From the NCBI RefSeq assembly GCF_023276375.1, contig NZ_JALLPK010000001.1, forward strand, positions 2,666,001-2,730,000: a DNA stretch of 64,000 nt, in the 5' to 3' direction. Numbering within the stretch: the first letter of the stretch is position 1; the number at the start of each line of letters is the position of its first letter. Source of the DNA: Halocatena marina (GTDB lineage: Archaea > Halobacteriota > Halobacteria > Halobacteriales > Haloarculaceae). Below are positions 51,881 to 59,702 of the stretch, piece after piece. The notes under the pieces are model-generated. The model was given only the letters and a program-made list of their open reading frames with translations, was not told the DNA's origin and made no database searches. Both the position numbers and the translations under genes were made by a program.

Positions 51881-53116
51881 ATGAGTACACAGGTACACGC
51901 ACATCCTACGGAAAAGCAGGTACGGTCGATTAGCGAGGAACTCGGTGAACCGGAGTGGATGCTCGAGATTCGTCTCGAAGCACTCTCCGAACTCTCCGAG
52001 CTTGCGTTCCCCGATGTCATCAAGACACCGGGGCGTACGTGGACAGATCTCTCAGAGCTCGATTTCGAGTCACTCGTCGATCCGTTGGGCGCAACTGAGC
52101 AAAAAGACCGGATCGGACCCAACAACGTCGAGGTGCTGTCGTTTGCCGAGGCGATAGACGAGCACGAAACGCTCGTGCGCGAGCACTTCGGGAGCATCAT
52201 CGATCCCCAAACGAACTATCTGACGGCGCTCTCGACGGCGCTCTTCACGACAGGAACGGTTGTCTACGTCCCAGACGGCGTTGATGCCGAGGACGTGACG
52301 ATCCGAACGACGATGGATTCTCAGTCGCTGTTCAACTACACGCTCATCATCGCCGAAGAGTCCTCGTCGGTAACGATCCTCGAACGACAAGAAACCGGGA
52401 GTGACACGGAAACGACGGACGACACTTCCAGCGAGCGTTACTACAGCGGTATCGTCGAGCTCGCTGCTGGCGAGAACAGCTACGTTCAGTACGGATCGCT
52501 TCAGGATCTCTCTGAAGAGACGTACAACTACCAGCTGAAATGCGCGAGCACGGACACCTACGCGACTGCCAACTGGATCGACTGCAATATTGGGTCGCGG
52601 TTGACGAAGACGAGCGTCGAGACGGATCTCGACGGCGATTCTTCAGAGACGAAGATCGTCGGAGCGTTCTACGGTCACGATGACCAACACTTCGACGTTG
52701 ACGCTCGTGTCTGGCACAACGACGAACAAACCACTGCGGATCTCGTTACCCGCGGCGTCATCGACGATCACGCTCGCTCGGTCTACGAAGGCGTCCAGAA
52801 CGTCGGGCGCGATGCATGGAGCACAAGCTCCTACCAGCGCGAGAACACGCTGATGCTCTCTGATGAGAGCGAAGCCGACGCCTCTCCGAAGCTCATCATC
52901 AACAACCACGACACGGAGGCGAGCCACTCCGCGACAGTCGGACAGGTCGACGCCGAGGACCTGTTCTATATGACCTCTCGCGGAGTCGCCGAGCATCTGG
53001 CAAAGAACATGCTCGTCGAGGGCTTTTTCGTCCCCGTCTTAGAGGAAATCGAAGTTGACGAACTGCGTGAAGACGTGAGCGGACGAATCCGAGACCGTCT
53101 GCGAGCGCGGATGTAG
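51881..53116 (+). CDS. sufD: Fe-S cluster assembly protein SufD
   Basis: A 411-residue paralog of SufB that pairs with it on the scaffold. It shares the beta-helix blocks (FTTGTVVYVPDGVDAEDVTIRT, SLFNYTLIIAEESSSVTILERQ) and the C-terminal ATVGQVDAEDLFYMTSRGVAEHLAKNMLVEGFFVPVLEEI. The catalytic His of SufD that helps cluster assembly may be in TVGQ-preceding ASHSATVG. It follows sufB by 12 bases on the same strand, with matching GC. Length normal. Confidence 0.94.
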   Translation: MSTQVHAHPTEKQVRSISEELGEPEWMLEIRLEALSELSELAFPDVIKTPGRTWTDLSELDFESLVDPLGATEQKDRIGPNNVEVLSFAEAIDEHETLVREHFGSIIDPQTNYLTALSTALFTTGTVVYVPDGVDAEDVTIRTTMDSQSLFNYTLIIAEESSSVTILERQETGSDTETTDDTSSERYYSGIVELAAGENSYVQYGSLQDLSEETYNYQLKCASTDTYATANWIDCNIGSRLTKTSVETDLDGDSSETKIVGAFYGHDDQHFDVDARVWHNDEQTTADLVTRGVIDDHARSVYEGVQNVGRDAWSTSSYQRENTLMLSDESEADASPKLIINNHDTEASHSATVGQVDAEDLFYMTSRGVAEHLAKNMLVEGFFVPVLEEIEVDELREDVSGRIRDRLRARM

Positions 53117-53207
53117 CTGGAACCGGCACACCAACTCACGGAGACAGAGCGGACGAAGAACAGAGGACGGAGACCGAAGAAAGAGGGAACAACTTAACTT
53201 TCAGCAT

Positions 53208-53220
53208 CTCCGATGCGGAG
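53208..53220. promoter_or_regulatory. short palindrome upstream of the ferritin-like gene
   Basis: CTCCG-ATG-CGGAG, perfect five-base arms, 48-60 bases before the ATG at 53268 and just downstream of an AT-rich CTTAACTTT that could be a TATA element. Might be an operator; it differs from the repeat before sufC. Confidence 0.3.
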
Positions 53221-53267
53221 TATGAACGTAAACGCATCGCTGTCTGAACACTATCATATTATTCGAC

Positions 53268-53753
53268 ATGAGTGTCACGCGCGCCGTTGGGTCTGATCAC
53301 CAACTTGCCCGGCTCTTGCAGATCGGGATGGTTCTCGAAGAGGTCGTTGAGGCGCGGGCGTACAAGCACGCGCAGGCGATGGACTCCGAACTCGAAGAGG
53401 ATATCCTCGCATTGCTCGAACACGCTGCTGAGGAATCCGCGAACCACCGCACCGAGCTAGAGGCGTTGGTTGATGAACTCGAAGCTGATCCTGTGCCGTT
53501 CGACCAGATAGAGACGCTCGTCGAAGCCCGCTATGGCAAGACGAAACCAGAAGATTTTGACGGCATACTGTACGATCAGCTCTGCAACGAGGAGACAGCC
53601 TACAAGTTCTACGACGATGTGATCACGGCCATTGAGGCCTCTGATACGTCGTTTGGAATCGATCGCCAACGACTGATTACTGTACTCAGTCGTATCCGTG
53701 AAGAGGAAGCCGAGGGTGTCGAAGAAGTGACCACACTGATGGAGGACCGATAA
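53268..53753 (+). CDS. ferritin-like/rubrerythrin-type protein with partly lost iron ligands
   Basis: A 161-residue helical protein with the four-helix pattern of ferritin-like carboxylate proteins: LEEVVEARAYKHAQA (first Glu), HAAEESANHRTELE (second helix), NEETAYKFYDDVI and REEEAEGVEEV. In active members two E-x-x-H pairs bind the di-iron site. Here the second-helix segment is EESANH with Ser three before the His, and the fourth-helix pair reads EEEAEGVEE with Gly instead of His. So at least one site is incomplete. It is followed by the DtxR-type gene with a one-base overlap, and by context with suf may relate to iron. Confidence 0.68.
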   Translation: MSVTRAVGSDHQLARLLQIGMVLEEVVEARAYKHAQAMDSELEEDILALLEHAAEESANHRTELEALVDELEADPVPFDQIETLVEARYGKTKPEDFDGILYDQLCNEETAYKFYDDVITAIEASDTSFGIDRQRLITVLSRIREEEAEGVEEVTTLMEDR

Positions 53754-54202
53754 TGAATACGTCCGACCAGTACCTGAAAGCGATCTATCTTGTCCAGCAA
53801 GTCGAGAATGGACCCGCTTCGACGGGCCGCGTTGCTGATATGCTGGACGTAAGCCCCGCGAGCGCGAACGAAATGATCGGCAAGCTCCAAGAGCGCGGCT
53901 TTGCCGACCACGAGAAGTACAAAGGTGTCTCACTCACTGATGACGGGATTACCCGAGCGCGTGATGCGCTCCAAACGTATTGCATCATCGAACGGTTTCT
54001 CGTAGAAGTACTCGAAGTCGAACGGTTTCGCACAGAAGCACAAACGCTCGAAACGGTCATCGACAGCAACGTTGCAGAACGCCTCGATACAATCATCGAC
54101 CGCGAACCACAGTGCCCGGACTGCTTTGGCCCCGAAACAGATGTCTGTGCGCTCTTAGAATGTGACATTACAGAAGCAGCGGATTCGGAAGTGGCCGATT
54201 GA
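53753..54202 (+). CDS. DtxR-type winged-helix regulator with C-terminal Cys4 motif
   Basis: A 149-residue regulator. Residues 1-65 are the DtxR winged helix (TGRVADMLDVSPASANEMIGKLQERGFADHEKYKGVSLTDDG). The dimerisation part at 75-112 aligns with the canonical metal-binding helix, but the usual His and Cys are replaced (RTEAQTLETV where the family has H-x-x-A-C-x-x-E-H-V). Instead Cys 121, 124, 132 and 137 form CxxC-x7-C-x4-C near the C-terminus. That set could bind zinc, iron or an Fe-S cluster. Cotranscribed with the ferritin-like gene and close to sufCBD. No metal is proven. Confidence 0.8.
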   Translation: MNTSDQYLKAIYLVQQVENGPASTGRVADMLDVSPASANEMIGKLQERGFADHEKYKGVSLTDDGITRARDALQTYCIIERFLVEVLEVERFRTEAQTLETVIDSNVAERLDTIIDREPQCPDCFGPETDVCALLECDITEAADSEVAD

Positions 54203-54298
54203 TCACAGCTAGAGTCCCGTCTGCTTGCATGCGAATTGCGTCGGCGATGTACACCACAGGAGCAAATTCAAGACGATAACCAACGAGTAGTATCGAGA

Positions 54299-55492
54299 TC
54301 AACAGCCAGCGATTGCATACAAGGTCGTGTTATCGGCAAGATACAGACGTTCATCGGCTGGCACGAGGATTCGAAAGTCCAACATGTCACTCCCCTTGGG
54401 ACCTCGATACGTGTTTATTAGACTGCCGTTGGCAGCGTCCAACACGAGTAATTCGTCGAGATAGAAACTATAGACGACACCATCAGCATGCGCCACGAGG
54501 GGCCCACCACCATACTCGCTGATGAACATTTCCCACTGAACGTCGCCACTTGCCCGATCAAGCGCGTACATCGTCTCACCAATAGCTGCATAAACGACGC
54601 CATCTCCGATGGCTGGCTGGCTAACGTTTTCAGATTGACCAGTCTGGAGCGGAGAGGACTCCTTGCTCCAAAGGATATCCCCTGTGTCGGCTGCTATCCC
54701 ATACAGGGCTGTATTAGTGGCAGCAAAGACGTGTTCATCAGTCGCGATGAGACGTGGGAATTCGTGACTGAGCTTGGTTCTCCAGCGACGCTCGCCTGTC
54801 GCTGCATCCAATGCAATAACAAAAGATCCAGATTCAGGAGTCCCGCTTCCGACGTACAAGGTTTGATCAGCAACAGCGTGACGGGCTGTTGATCCGCCGA
54901 TGTTACGCTGCCAGATTTTTGAACCGTCGGTTCGATCAAGGGTGAACAGCCGTGGTCCGGTTGCAAGATGGAGTCGTTCTGTCGTTGCCACCATGCCAGC
55001 CCCACTGTCTTCGACAGTCCACAGTTCCGTCCCGTCAGCAGCATCGAACGCACGGGTATACTGTCCACTCAGATAGACGGTCCCGTCGATACTAGCAGGT
55101 GGTCCGTTGTAGATATTTTCAGGGTTATCCATATCGACAGTCCAGCGTTTAGACCCTGTGGCGCGGTTGAGCGCGAACAATGTGGCAGTCCCATCGATAT
55201 TATCGACAAAATACGCAGACGCTTCATCGATGACAGGATAGTTACTCGCTCCTTTAAACATCCAAGCAAGTGTGAACAGCTGTGTTGGTGGGGACGCACC
55301 CATCGCGGCACTCGTATTTCCAGGCCCGCGCTGGTACTGTGGCCAGAGATCGCTCGTCGGCCTCGATTGAACCGCTGTTGCCGAAGATAGTTGCTGGAAA
55401 TTGTTTGATGTGTCTGCATGCGTAGATCCGATGATAGTAGTGCCACCGATAGTGCTGAGACTAGTTGAAACAAATGTACGACGATCAATCAT
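54299..55492 (-). CDS. Tat-exported beta-propeller protein (PQQ-like repeats)
   Basis: A 397-residue protein with a twin-arginine signal at the start (DRRTFVSTS, then a hydrophobic run to about residue 25), so it is probably exported folded. The rest is seven or eight PQQ-like propeller blades: repeated units such as LYGIAADTGDILWSKE, MYALDRASGDVQWEM, VIALDAATGERRWRT and LFTLDRTDGSKIWQR. The last strand closes at TTLYAIAGC. BamB-like and PQQ-dehydrogenase-like proteins use this fold; no PQQ-binding residues are evident here. ATG at 55492. The gene is AT-richer than the neighbours and is divergent from the beta-helix gene across about 110 bases. Confidence 0.82.
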   Translation of the reverse strand: MIDRRTFVSTSLSTIGGTTIIGSTHADTSNNFQQLSSATAVQSRPTSDLWPQYQRGPGNTSAAMGASPPTQLFTLAWMFKGASNYPVIDEASAYFVDNIDGTATLFALNRATGSKRWTVDMDNPENIYNGPPASIDGTVYLSGQYTRAFDAADGTELWTVEDSGAGMVATTERLHLATGPRLFTLDRTDGSKIWQRNIGGSTARHAVADQTLYVGSGTPESGSFVIALDAATGERRWRTKLSHEFPRLIATDEHVFAATNTALYGIAADTGDILWSKESSPLQTGQSENVSQPAIGDGVVYAAIGETMYALDRASGDVQWEMFISEYGGGPLVAHADGVVYSFYLDELLVLDAANGSLINTYRGPKGSDMLDFRILVPADERLYLADNTTLYAIAGC

Positions 55493-55537
55493 CTTTCGTA
55501 ATCCCCCATATCACCATATATACATCGCTCAGACATA

Positions 55538-55550
55538 TACAAATTTTGTA
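55538..55550. promoter_or_regulatory. shared palindrome between the two divergent accessory genes
   Basis: TACAAA-T-TTTGTA, a perfect six-base-arm palindrome roughly midway between the propeller gene (ATG 55492, minus) and the beta-helix gene (about 55604, plus). Either it is a shared operator or an accident of AT-rich DNA. Confidence 0.35.
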
Positions 55551-55603
55551 ACCATTAAATTAAATCGTGCATATTATGTAATAAGGTGCTGTTATTGGAA
55601 TGG

Positions 55604-57466
55604 ATGCCAGCAGAATTAGACGACCCATCTCCGCCAGATTCTCCTGTGGGTGGTGGACGTGAATACGGAGACAAATTCACCCCAGATGATGCCGATGAGG
55701 TAGTCAGCACGAAATCACAACTCCTCTCAGCACTCGAAGAGACAGAGTTCCGCTCGAAAGAGGACTCACAATATGTGATCTATATCGATAATAACTCGAA
55801 AATAGATATGACTGGTGAAAATTCACTTCCACTCGGTCATAATGTCACACTCGCAAGCGGCCGAGGAGTGGACGATGCTCGCGGAGCGCTCTTATACATT
55901 CGCCGAGATCAATGGGATACCAACCCGATTTTCAAATCGAGAAGGAATAATGTTAGAATATCTGGTCTTCGAGCTGAAGGTCCAAATACTCAGTACTTCG
56001 ATCCGGGTCCTGTGGAAGAAATAAACAACCGGGCAACAGCGGGATTCTGGCTCTTCGGTGAGAACACTACGATCGATAATTGTCAATTGTATGGATGGAC
56101 AGACGCGGCTATCGCCATTGGTGCGGCAACTCATATGCCACAAAACGCACGGGTTCGGTACTGTAGTATCCACAACAACCAGATGGAGGGCCTCGGATAC
56201 GGCATTACCGTGTACAACGGTAATCCAACAATTGATATGAACTACTTCGATCGTAATCGCCACTCAATCGACGGGTTTGGCTTTGCAACGTGTGGATACA
56301 AAGCCACAGCAAATCTTGTTGGTCCTCATCCAGTCGATCATGCCTTCGACATGCACGCGCTCACAGAGAATATTAGTGATTATGAGGGTAATCTCGCAGG
56401 TGGAACAATAATCATAGAGAGAAATACATTCCAATTTAACACACATCATAGAGCTGTTGATGGGCAAGCTGAGGAAGCGGTCAAGATTCGGGGACGCCCA
56501 GATGATGGGGTGTATATTCGAAATAACCGATTCTATCACCTTGAAGAGCCGGAGAATCCGCATGTTCATGGACAAGCATATCAACAGAGGATGCCAGATC
56601 CTGATGCGATCGACGGGTGGGAGAACCTTTTTACGTCTGATAACCAGTTTGGGACGGCGGTTTGCGGTGAAATCGGCGTGGAAACGCCTGCACAAGCATC
56701 TCGGGAGCAATGGCACACCGTCTCTCTCCGTGGTGTCTATCAGGATCCAGTAGTGATGATGAAATCAGCTTCGTACAAAGATCCGGAGCCATGTCACATA
56801 CGTCTTCGAAACGTCGAGTCGGACAGCTTCGAATTCCAGATTGGAAAATGGCTATATCAAGACGGATCGCACAAACCGGAATTTCTCTCCTATTTGGTTC
56901 TGGAAACAGGGACGCAACGAGCTAACAATGGAACATTAATTGAAACGGGGAAAACCAGCGTCAACCACGAATTCAAATCAATTTCATTCGAATCCGATTT
57001 CGATAGTCAGCCAGTAGTGCTCACTCAGCCACAAGTTGTGCAGGGAGCCCACCCTGCTGTTACGAGGAATAATAATGTGACAGCTGATGGCTTCGATGTT
57101 CGTCTTCAGGAAGAACAGCGGCTCTCGAATGGCGGACACCGTTTTGAACCCGTGGGTTACATGGCGTTCGAACAAGGTGTGATCAATTTGTTAAGTACTC
57201 GTCTAGAGGTTGGAAGAACCCCCACAGAGGTCACAGACGACTGGTATCGGGTGAACTTCAAAACCACGCGTGATACACCAGCATTCCTTGCGGATATACA
57301 GACGTTCAATGGAATAGACACATCCTATCCGAGATTTACTAATCTGAATAAATACGGAGTCGATATTAAGATCGATGAAGAGCAGAGCGCAGACAATGAA
57401 ACAGTCCACAAATACAGCGAATCTGTCGGTTATATCGTCTCTGAGAAAAAGAACGGACTTATCTGA
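55604..57466 (+). CDS. right-handed beta-helix protein with three H-type-lectin-like repeats
   Basis: A protein of about 620 residues (ATG at 55604; GTG at 55586 would add six; an in-frame stop lies at 55556). Residues 25-360 have short strand repeats typical of a pectate-lyase-like beta-helix (NNVRISGLRAEG, NTTIDNCQLYGW, NARVRYCSIHNN, NPTIDMNYFDRN). The C-terminal 250 residues hold three units of about 75-85 residues that fit the H-type lectin pattern: WHTVSLRGVYQDPVVMMK, FKSISFESDFDSQPVVLTQ and WYRVNFKTTRDTPAFLA, each ending in YxVxE or YMAFEQ. No signal peptide is visible. The gene is AT-rich; codon use differs from neighbours. Confidence 0.75.
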   Translation: MPAELDDPSPPDSPVGGGREYGDKFTPDDADEVVSTKSQLLSALEETEFRSKEDSQYVIYIDNNSKIDMTGENSLPLGHNVTLASGRGVDDARGALLYIRRDQWDTNPIFKSRRNNVRISGLRAEGPNTQYFDPGPVEEINNRATAGFWLFGENTTIDNCQLYGWTDAAIAIGAATHMPQNARVRYCSIHNNQMEGLGYGITVYNGNPTIDMNYFDRNRHSIDGFGFATCGYKATANLVGPHPVDHAFDMHALTENISDYEGNLAGGTIIIERNTFQFNTHHRAVDGQAEEAVKIRGRPDDGVYIRNNRFYHLEEPENPHVHGQAYQQRMPDPDAIDGWENLFTSDNQFGTAVCGEIGVETPAQASREQWHTVSLRGVYQDPVVMMKSASYKDPEPCHIRLRNVESDSFEFQIGKWLYQDGSHKPEFLSYLVLETGTQRANNGTLIETGKTSVNHEFKSISFESDFDSQPVVLTQPQVVQGAHPAVTRNNNVTADGFDVRLQEEQRLSNGGHRFEPVGYMAFEQGVINLLSTRLEVGRTPTEVTDDWYRVNFKTTRDTPAFLADIQTFNGIDTSYPRFTNLNKYGVDIKIDEEQSADNETVHKYSESVGYIVSEKKNGLI

Positions 57467-57696
57467 ATAGACATTATTGGCAGTGTATCAGCCGATAATG
57501 CTATTTTCTGTAGAGGATCGCTGTCGCGGCAAAGATGTTTGATCAATCGATAGGGACAGTGGGAAAGCAAAGCCAGACAACTGACTCGACCCAACCTCGT
57601 CCCGTGACTACCGGGAGCGTACGATATGTTGTTTCACACCATCCGAACGATGGAAAGGGTAACGCTATTGTATACCGAGAGGTAATCCCAGCGTGA

Positions 57697-57801
57697 AGTC
57701 CCGTGGTGTAGTGGCCAATCATAGCGGCCTTTGGACATGATACGGTTCGTCCCTGTCATGGAAGTCAGCCGTTGACCCCAGTTCGAATCTGGGCGGGACT
57801 A
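57697..57801 (+). tRNA. tRNA-Gln(TTG) with intron
   Basis: Folded by hand. Acceptor stem AGTCCCG (57697-57703) pairs with CGGGACT (57794-57800); A57801 is the discriminator. CCA is not encoded. The T arm is CCCAG-TTCGAAT-CTGGG. The anticodon stem GCGGC (57724-57728) pairs with GCCGT (57768-57772, one G-U). The anticodon TTG is at 57731-57733, reading CAA, so this is tRNA-Gln. The D stem appears to be three pairs. The mature tRNA is 73 bases after removal of the intron. A TATA-like stretch about 30 bases upstream (near 57665-57672) fits an archaeal tRNA promoter. Confidence 0.94.
57735..57766 (+). other. 32-base intron of tRNA-Gln(TTG), bulge-helix-bulge
   Basis: It lies after tRNA position 37. 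The exon segment CTTT (57729-57732) pairs with GAAG (57761-57764) as the four-base central helix; GGA (57733-57735) and TCA (57765-57767) are the three-base bulges; and CATGA/TCATG (57736-57740, 57756-57760) forms the inner helix. Cleavage after the second base of each bulge gives exactly 57735-57766. This is the canonical substrate of the archaeal tRNA-splicing endonuclease. An intron in this tRNA is known from Haloferax volcanii. Confidence 0.9.
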
Positions 57802-57958
57802 CTCCATATTCTGCAGCGTGTTCTGATTGTGCATTGCTGTCGTTCAGTTTCTACAAGCAAATACTGAAGCTGTCCGATTGGATGCGGATCGGGATTACTG
57901 GTGGACTGGGCTTCAAAGAACAGCAATAGACATGGAGACGAAACCAGTGGACTCTGGA

Positions 57959-58693
57959 CTAGAGGTATGCTGCGTCCCAGCGTGTCGCTTTGCGTTGGTT
58001 GCCACAGTTATTACACTCTGCCCGACCCATTGAGTCCATTGCAATATCGAGACTGCTACAGTTCGAGCAAAAGTAACCGTACCGGTCAGTTCGGTCAGCA
58101 TCGTTGTAGGCGACGAGGAACGGTGCAACGCTGCCACGCTCGGCGTCATCGTGATCGATATAGACCTCACCTGCGCCATTTTCGGTAGTGACGGACTCGA
58201 TATCAGTGGGCTCGTCCTCGACGTAGATGTTCTCGACGTATTCGCTCCCATCGATCTCGATTCGTTCGTCGACAGCTCGTACGAGCCCGTGATCCTCGTA
58301 GAAATCGTTTCCTCCCGGATTGTCTCTGAGAACGCGTCCACGAAGCCGTGTGGCACCCATCTCCATCAGTCGATCGTAGATAGCGTGATAGAGACGGTTT
58401 CCGACTCCCTCACCTCGGTAATCAGGATCGACGTGTAGCCACAGGAGATCACCGTCGCCGCCTGGCTCGACGATATCGCCTTCAGCGAAGCCGACGACTT
58501 CGCCATCACGCTCGGCGACTAAGACGATCAGGTTGGGGTCATCGAGTTTCTCCGTCATCGTATCGACGTTGTACCATTGCTTGACAGCACTCTCGATCGT
58601 CTGGGGACTGAGTGTATACGAAGCTTCGAGCGATCGACGCGCTATATCGCGAATCGTCGTCCCATCCTCTGGTTTTGCTGGTCGGACGTCCAT
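57959..58693 (-). CDS. GNAT N-acetyltransferase with zinc-ribbon DUF5816 domain
   Basis: A 244-residue two-domain protein. The GNAT domain (residues 1-165) has MDVRPAKPEDGTTIRDIARRSLEASY, VGFAEGDIVEPGGDGDLLWLHVDPDYRGEGVGNRLYH with the acetyl-CoA loop RGEGVG, and the DNPGGNDFYEDHGLVRA end. The C-terminal 65 residues (VYIDHDDAERGSVAPFLVAYNDADR, CSNCSS, CNNCGNQRKATRWDAAYL) match the haloarchaeal DUF5816 domain with a CxxC...CxxC zinc ribbon. The acceptor is unknown. ATG at 58693. It lies close to the tRNA gene, about 150 bases downstream. Confidence 0.88.
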   Translation of the reverse strand: MDVRPAKPEDGTTIRDIARRSLEASYTLSPQTIESAVKQWYNVDTMTEKLDDPNLIVLVAERDGEVVGFAEGDIVEPGGDGDLLWLHVDPDYRGEGVGNRLYHAIYDRLMEMGATRLRGRVLRDNPGGNDFYEDHGLVRAVDERIEIDGSEYVENIYVEDEPTDIESVTTENGAGEVYIDHDDAERGSVAPFLVAYNDADRTDRYGYFCSNCSSLDIAMDSMGRAECNNCGNQRKATRWDAAYL

Positions 58694-58976
58694 ATTATGC
58701 TAATGTCCTTCATCAACAATAAACCCCACTGCCAGGGTGAAGATACTGTAAACGTCATTCGAGACGTCTAAGAGCCGTGTATAGCCGATCAATAATGAAA
58801 ATGTAACAACACGACAAGTAGGTTATAATTACTCACTGGTCGGCACGTAGTACAGTCAGTTCCAGCCTATTCTATTTTATCCCGATCAATTGGATTTTCG
58901 ACCAACGTAAACCTCAAGACTGTAACACCACTATAGACGAGCAATATGATTAATTCTCGGTATTGGGGGCGGTATT

Positions 58977-59675
58977 GTGGGGGTTGAGATACGCGAAAAT
59001 CCCGTAACAGACGACGAGTTCGAGGAAATGAAACAGTTCGTCCATGATTATCTCGCTGCGAGTGTGGAAGGAGAAGACGACGGGGGCCGGATGCGCTGGT
59101 ATCCGTGGCACTCTGCAGACTACCGGTACAACCACATCCTAAACGTCATCGATATTTCAACTCGGATTGCCGAGAAGGAGGGTGCGAACATCGATGTCGT
59201 TCGTGTGGCCGCGCTGTTTCACGACATCTCGAAGTTAGAAGTCGATCAGGACGTTCACGCAGAGGCTGGCGCTCGTGTTGCACGGGAGTATCTAAAGAGT
59301 CACGGCAACTATCCTTCGTCGTTCATCGACGAAGTGTGTGATTCTGTCAGAGCACATTCTTATCAGGGACCACTCATGGATCTCCCGCTCGAAACGCGCT
59401 GTCTCATCGAGAGTGATCTTCTCGATAAAGTCGGTGCAAACGGAATGGCGCTCATTCTTCTCCGGATGGGCTATGAAGCTCGCACCCACATGGACTGTTC
59501 TGAGATGATCGATCGCATCTTAGAGCGGGGCGAAGACGCGATCGATCGAATCGAGAGCGACAGCGCAGAGAGCATTGCCCACCAACGGCTCAAACGCGTG
59601 CGTTGGTTCCGTGAGTGGCTCGTCTCCGAAGTCGCCGAACTAGAACCAGACGGCGTCGACCACGAAGAGCGTTGA
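58977..59675 (+). CDS. HD-domain phosphohydrolase-like protein
   Basis: A 232-residue HD protein. The metal motif H...HD...D is complete: His in YRYNHILNVIDI, HD in AALFHDISKLE, and a later Asp in LIESDLLDKVG, with the His in VRAHSYQG. It resembles uncharacterised HD proteins (YqeK/uncharacterised archaeal type). Substrates of this group are usually nucleotides but are not known here. The start is a GTG at 58977 with an AT-rich TATA-like stretch about 30 bases upstream (GCAATATGATTAA). Acidic and soluble. Confidence 0.82.
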   Translation: MGVEIRENPVTDDEFEEMKQFVHDYLAASVEGEDDGGRMRWYPWHSADYRYNHILNVIDISTRIAEKEGANIDVVRVAALFHDISKLEVDQDVHAEAGARVAREYLKSHGNYPSSFIDEVCDSVRAHSYQGPLMDLPLETRCLIESDLLDKVGANGMALILLRMGYEARTHMDCSEMIDRILERGEDAIDRIESDSAESIAHQRLKRVRWFREWLVSEVAELEPDGVDHEER

Positions 59676-59702
59676 GCCGGAGAAAGCAAACGGTAGCCAG
59701 GC

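Noticed and set aside
57535..57696. 53-codon ATG frame ending at the tRNA-Gln gene
   Set aside because: Third-position composition is unlike the surrounding genes and it overlaps the tRNA promoter; no homology recognised.
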